The notes below the pieces were generated by a model that was given only the letters and a program-made list of their open reading frames with translations, was not told the DNA's origin and ran no database searches. The position numbers were made by a program, and so were the translations under genes. A DNA stretch of 64,000 nucleotides, taken from assembly GCA_963662175.1 (NCBI GenBank), contig OY759215.1:30134066-30198065 (forward strand), in the 5' to 3' direction. How positions within the stretch are numbered: the first letter of the stretch is position 1; each line of letters opens with the position of its first letter. Source of the stretch: Aradus depressus (lineage: Eukaryota > Arthropoda > Insecta > Hemiptera > Aradidae). Shown here one piece after another: positions 60,111 through 64,000 of this stretch.

Positions 60111-60470
60111 GTTGCCGGGTCTATTCCTTGATTCTCTGATCCAATCCGAGGCTTTTTTTTTTGTGTGGATTCTGGATAGTTTATTTTCGGGTAGTGGGGC
60201 TCTCTCCGTACTCTAGTATGCTGATGGGGCTGCCATCTTTGTGCCCGCATACCTGCACCCCCACCGGGACGGCTGCCTAGGGAAGGTAGCCCTAGGGTGT
60301 GTGCTGTATGTGTCCTTGGTCTGTAGATGTGGGGTGTATATAGTGTGCTGTATATAGTGTGTTGTCTGAGCGTTAGTGTAAGTGTTCCCCCAACCTGGAG
60401 GACCAGTGGCTGACTGCAGCCTCAAGGCTGGGCGATGGGGTCGCCACTCCCCTACGCCGGGAGCCTTATG
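60111..60470. other. GC-richer unclassified segment, possible element fragment
   Basis: Compositionally unlike its surroundings (CACCCCCACCGGGACGGCTG; GACCAGTGGCTGACTGCAGC), with a poly-T(9) run near 60,153. Several GTGTATATAGTGTG words lie near 60,330-60,360. No open frame shared with a known family could be recognised. Confidence 0.35.
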
Positions 60471-61259
60471 TGTCCATTATTGTTAACTTCCAATGATGTC
60501 AGAAATATTATATTAGCCCTCATTTACATATGCATGCGTAAAGACTCGTCTACTATTCAGATATTATAAGAAACTTACCTACTCGACGAATTCTCCGGTT
60601 GAAATCTTGCGTTGTTCTATACAAACTAGGAGGAAAGGAAGAAGAGGGTTGAGTTCAGGTAAACACTTGATGAAGGTGGCACTTGGTGAACATTATAGGT
60701 CTTGAAAGCTACGGAGCACTCACTTTCAATTAGCTTTAAGTGTCCATTATCGTTAACTTCCAGTGATGTCAGAAATATTATATTAGCCCTCATTTACATA
60801 TGCATGCGTAAAGACTTGTCTACTATTCAGATATTATAAGAAACTTACCTACTCGACGAATTCTCCGGTTGAAATCTTGCGTTGTTCTATACAAACTAGG
60901 AGGAAAGGAAGAAGAGCGTTGAGTTCAGGTAAACACTTGATGAAGGTGGCACTTGGTGAACATTATAGGTCTTGAAAGCTACGGAGCACTCACTTTCAAT
61001 TAGCTTAAGTGTCCATTATCGTTAACTTCCAGTGATGTCAGAAATATTATATTAGCCCTCATTTACATATGCATGCGTAAAGACTTGTCTACTATTCAGA
61101 TATTATAAGAAACTTACCTACTCGACGAATTCTCCAGTTGAAATCTTGCGTTGTTCTATACAAACTAGGAAGAAAGGAAGAAGAGCGTTGAGTTCAGGTA
61201 AACACTTGATGAAGGTGGCACTTGGTGAACACTATAGGTCTTGAAAGCTACGGAGCACT
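60471..61259. repeat. 270-bp tandem repeat, nearly three copies
   Basis: Copies start at TGTCCATTAT at 60471, 60741 and 61010 (steps of 270 and 269) and are almost identical; the third lacks the last 20 bp. Each contains on the minus strand GAATTCGTCGAGTAG|GTAAGTTTC, a full-consensus splice donor. A diverged fourth version of this donor segment lies near 61,465-61,490, and a fifth near 58,900. Confidence 0.95.
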
Positions 61260-64000
61260 GATTGCGTTTTAACATAATTATTTATCATCCCATACCAATA
61301 TCAAGGAGCCTTATTGGTCTTTATTGAACATTATTGTTATTGACAATAGCCATTAGTGACCCTCATTCACATTATACACTTTATTCACTACTGCTGACCC
61401 TTATAGTAGCGTGCATATACAGATACATGCGTAAAATGCATTAATTATTAGGTATTATATGAAACTTACCAACTCGACGAATTCTCAGGTTAAAATAAAC
61501 ACATCTTCGTAAATCTTGAGTTATTCTGTAAGGAGTAAGAAAAGGAGCGAGTATGTTGAGTTCCGATAACGATGAAAGTGGCAAATGTCTGGGAAAGCTA
61601 CTAAAATACTATCATGTTTGAACATAATTATTGATAATTCGAACCATGATTGCTATTATTTACTACGATAATTTCCCTTCATTATCAACAATTATTATCG
61701 TCGTACACCATTATCATTGACCAATATTGATTTTTATAAAACATTATTGGCCATTATTGTTAGTGATTACTTCACTTGGTCTTAATTGATCATTATTGTC
61801 CATTCGTATTCACCATTATTGCCTATTATTACCACCAACATTATAACCATCTTTATCGACCCTTGCCATTATACAAACAAGACTATTATCGAACATAGTT
61901 GTGACCATTGCTAATATTAACCATTATTACTAAATATAGAAAATAGAGTTTATTAAAAAATAGTATAAAAATATTCAGAATGCGCTACGCAACTTTAGTA
62001 TATCTGCTATTTGGAGAACATTATAGGTAATTTGCTGTGAAATACTATGTTTGAACATAGTTATGGATCAATAGGAACCATGATTACTATTATTTACTAC
62101 GATAATTACCCTTTATTATCAACAATTATTATCATCGTGCACCGTTATCATTGACCAATATTGATTTTTAAATAACATTATTGTTAGTGATTACTTCACT
62201 TAGTCTTAATTGAACATTATTGTGCATTCGTATTCACTATCATCACATATTTTCGACTTTATCGACCATTGCCCCAATACAACCAAGAGATAATTCCAAA
62301 ATAAATACACAACTTTTCAGAATATTCAAAATGCTCTGTGCTCTGATTGGTAAACATAATAATAATATTTTCAAAATTATAGGTATTGAGTTATGAAAGT
62401 AAATGGACATAAAATTTGAACATAATTCATTGATCATTACGAACCATGATTTCTATTATTACAGACAATTGTTCACTAGGATGATTACCATTACTAGAAA
62501 TGCCATAACTACCCTTTAATATCAACAATTATTATCATTGACCAATATTGGCCATTATTGTTAGTGATTATTTCAATTAGCCTGAATTGACCATTTTGTC
62601 AATTTCTACCAACCAACAATAACCATATTTTTCGACAATCGCCATTATACAAACAAGACATTATCGATCACAGTTGTGACCATTGCCAATATTAATCATT
62701 ATTACTACATATACAAAAATGTAATTTATTACAAAATGGTATTATTAAAGTGTCTAATATTTGAAAATAGGAAGGTATGATAAAACGCATTTGATCTGAA
62801 TATCGTCTGTATTTGATATCAGCCGTAATAAGAATACAACACTAATGGAATCACAAGATGGAACAACTGGAAAGTAAAACATGATTCGAGGAGGAGGTTA
62901 CATGCAGGTTACAAGTTATAGTGACGTCGTAACAATTATTACAATAGTAGACCACTATCATTGACCAATATTGATGTTTATATAATATTATTGGCTATTA
63001 TTGTTACTGATTACTTCACTTAGTCTTAATTAATTATTATTGTCCATTCGTATTCACCATTATTGCCTATTACTACTGACCAACATTATATACATCTTTA
63101 TCGACCATTGCCATTATACAACCAAGACTGTTATCGATCATAGTTGTGACCATTGCTAATATTAACCATTATTACTAAATATAAAAAAATAGAGTTTAAT
63201 AAAAAATAGTATAACTAACCAAAAAGATTCAGAATGCGCTACGCAACTTTAGTATATCTGCTATTTGGAGAACATTATAGGTAATTTGCTGTGAAATACT
63301 ATGTTCGAACATAGTTATGGATCAATAGGAACCATGATTTTTGAATTTATTGTATCGTTATTGAATACGATAACTGGCATTATTGGTATTGGCCATAATT
63401 ACCCTTATAATTAACAATTATTACTATCGTAGACCATTATCATTGACCAAAATTGATTTTTATATAAGATTATTGGTCATTATTGTTAGTGTTTATTTCA
63501 ATTAGTCTTAATTCATCATTATAGTCCGTTCGTATTCACCATTATTGCCTATTACTACCGACCATCATTATAATCACCTTTATCCACCATTTCCATTATA
63601 CAACCAAGAAAAAGAGTTACAGAATAAATACACAACGTTTCAAAATATTCAAAATGCACTATGCAAGATTGGTAGGTAGGCACACGTTTTAATATTTGCT
63701 AATCTTATCTTTTTTAATATTACTATTTACAATTATTACCCTTCCCTATTGGTCATTATATCACCCCAGCGCATTATCAATATTACTATTTACAATTATT
63801 ACCCTTCCCTATTGGTCATTATATCACCCCAGCGCATTATCACGAAGCCTTATTGATCTAGATTGAAAATCATTCGTTAATATTGTTATTAACCATTATT
63901 CATATTGTTAACCATTCTTGGTTATGGTTATTTACCATTATTTTAGTGGATTCCTACTGACCATTATTCATCCTAGTTGTGATCATTTTTAGTGACCATT
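61260..64000. repeat. AT-rich low-complexity region of CATTATTG-like words with long diverged repeats
   Basis: Dominated by ACCATTATTG, CATTATTGT and their variants. Superimposed is a longer unit marked by GAACCATGAT at 61641, 62075, 62441 and 63329. It also carries CTATTTGGAGAACATTATAGG (near 62,008 and 63,259) and AACATAGTTATGGATCAATAGG. Unit lengths are irregular. No gene; frames are short and run into stops. Confidence 0.8.
63716..63841 (+). repeat. Perfect 63-bp direct duplication
   Basis: AATATTACTATTTACAATTA... through ...CAGCGCATTATC is repeated without change at 63716-63778 and 63779-63841. Confidence 0.95.

Overview
This is eukaryotic, intron-style, AT-rich DNA, most likely from an arthropod and probably an insect. 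The evidence is a Jockey-clade non-LTR retrotransposon, a decayed hAT/BED-finger fragment, short (about 60-110 nt) introns implied by repeated splice signals, and several satellites. There are no bacterial-style operons and no intact conventional gene. Species cannot be named from the sequence.

Repeat half (1-38.3 kb). A 236-bp satellite (S) occurs in four arrays: 1-9430, 14479-17190, 24990-25722 and 29559-32290. Where both flanks are visible, each array sits between inverted arms L and R (R resembles the reverse complement of L). L-S-R therefore looks like a foldback-type element that encloses a satellite. These elements alternate with blocks (F1) of short modules bounded on the minus strand by splice-like acceptors and donors. 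The order L-S-R-F1 recurs, so a multi-kilobase segment seems to have been duplicated in tandem. Later insertions interrupt it: a TG...CA element at 20578-21990, a long-inverted-repeat element at 33369-34657, unclassified insertions at 22666-23739 and 24122-24730, and a GIY-YIG endonuclease remnant near 37.6 kb beside a poly-C run.

Module half (38.9-52.2 kb and 57.4-58.2 kb). The same exon-like modules continue as three more regular tandem families on the minus strand: F2 (units of about 395-430 bp, four exon-like segments each), F3 (units of about 163 bp, one 88-89 nt segment each) and F4 (units of about 400-440 bp, with segments of 102, 7, 17 and 48 nt). Segment edges read ...AG|GT and TTTTCAG|AT, and several share phase 1. 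Some copies are open throughout; many carry shared stops. The best reading is a large, much duplicated and largely decayed microexon locus transcribed from the minus strand. This is inference; no product family is recognised.

Right end (52.2-64 kb). In order: a TATCGATA-rich patch with a BED-finger fragment; a 5'-truncated, frameshifted Jockey copy (53889-56935); the last module block; two copies of a GC-richer 0.5-kb dispersed repeat; a tRNA-derived SINE-like element; a 270-bp triplication whose units carry a consensus splice donor on the minus strand; and AT-rich DNA dominated by CATTATTG-like words.
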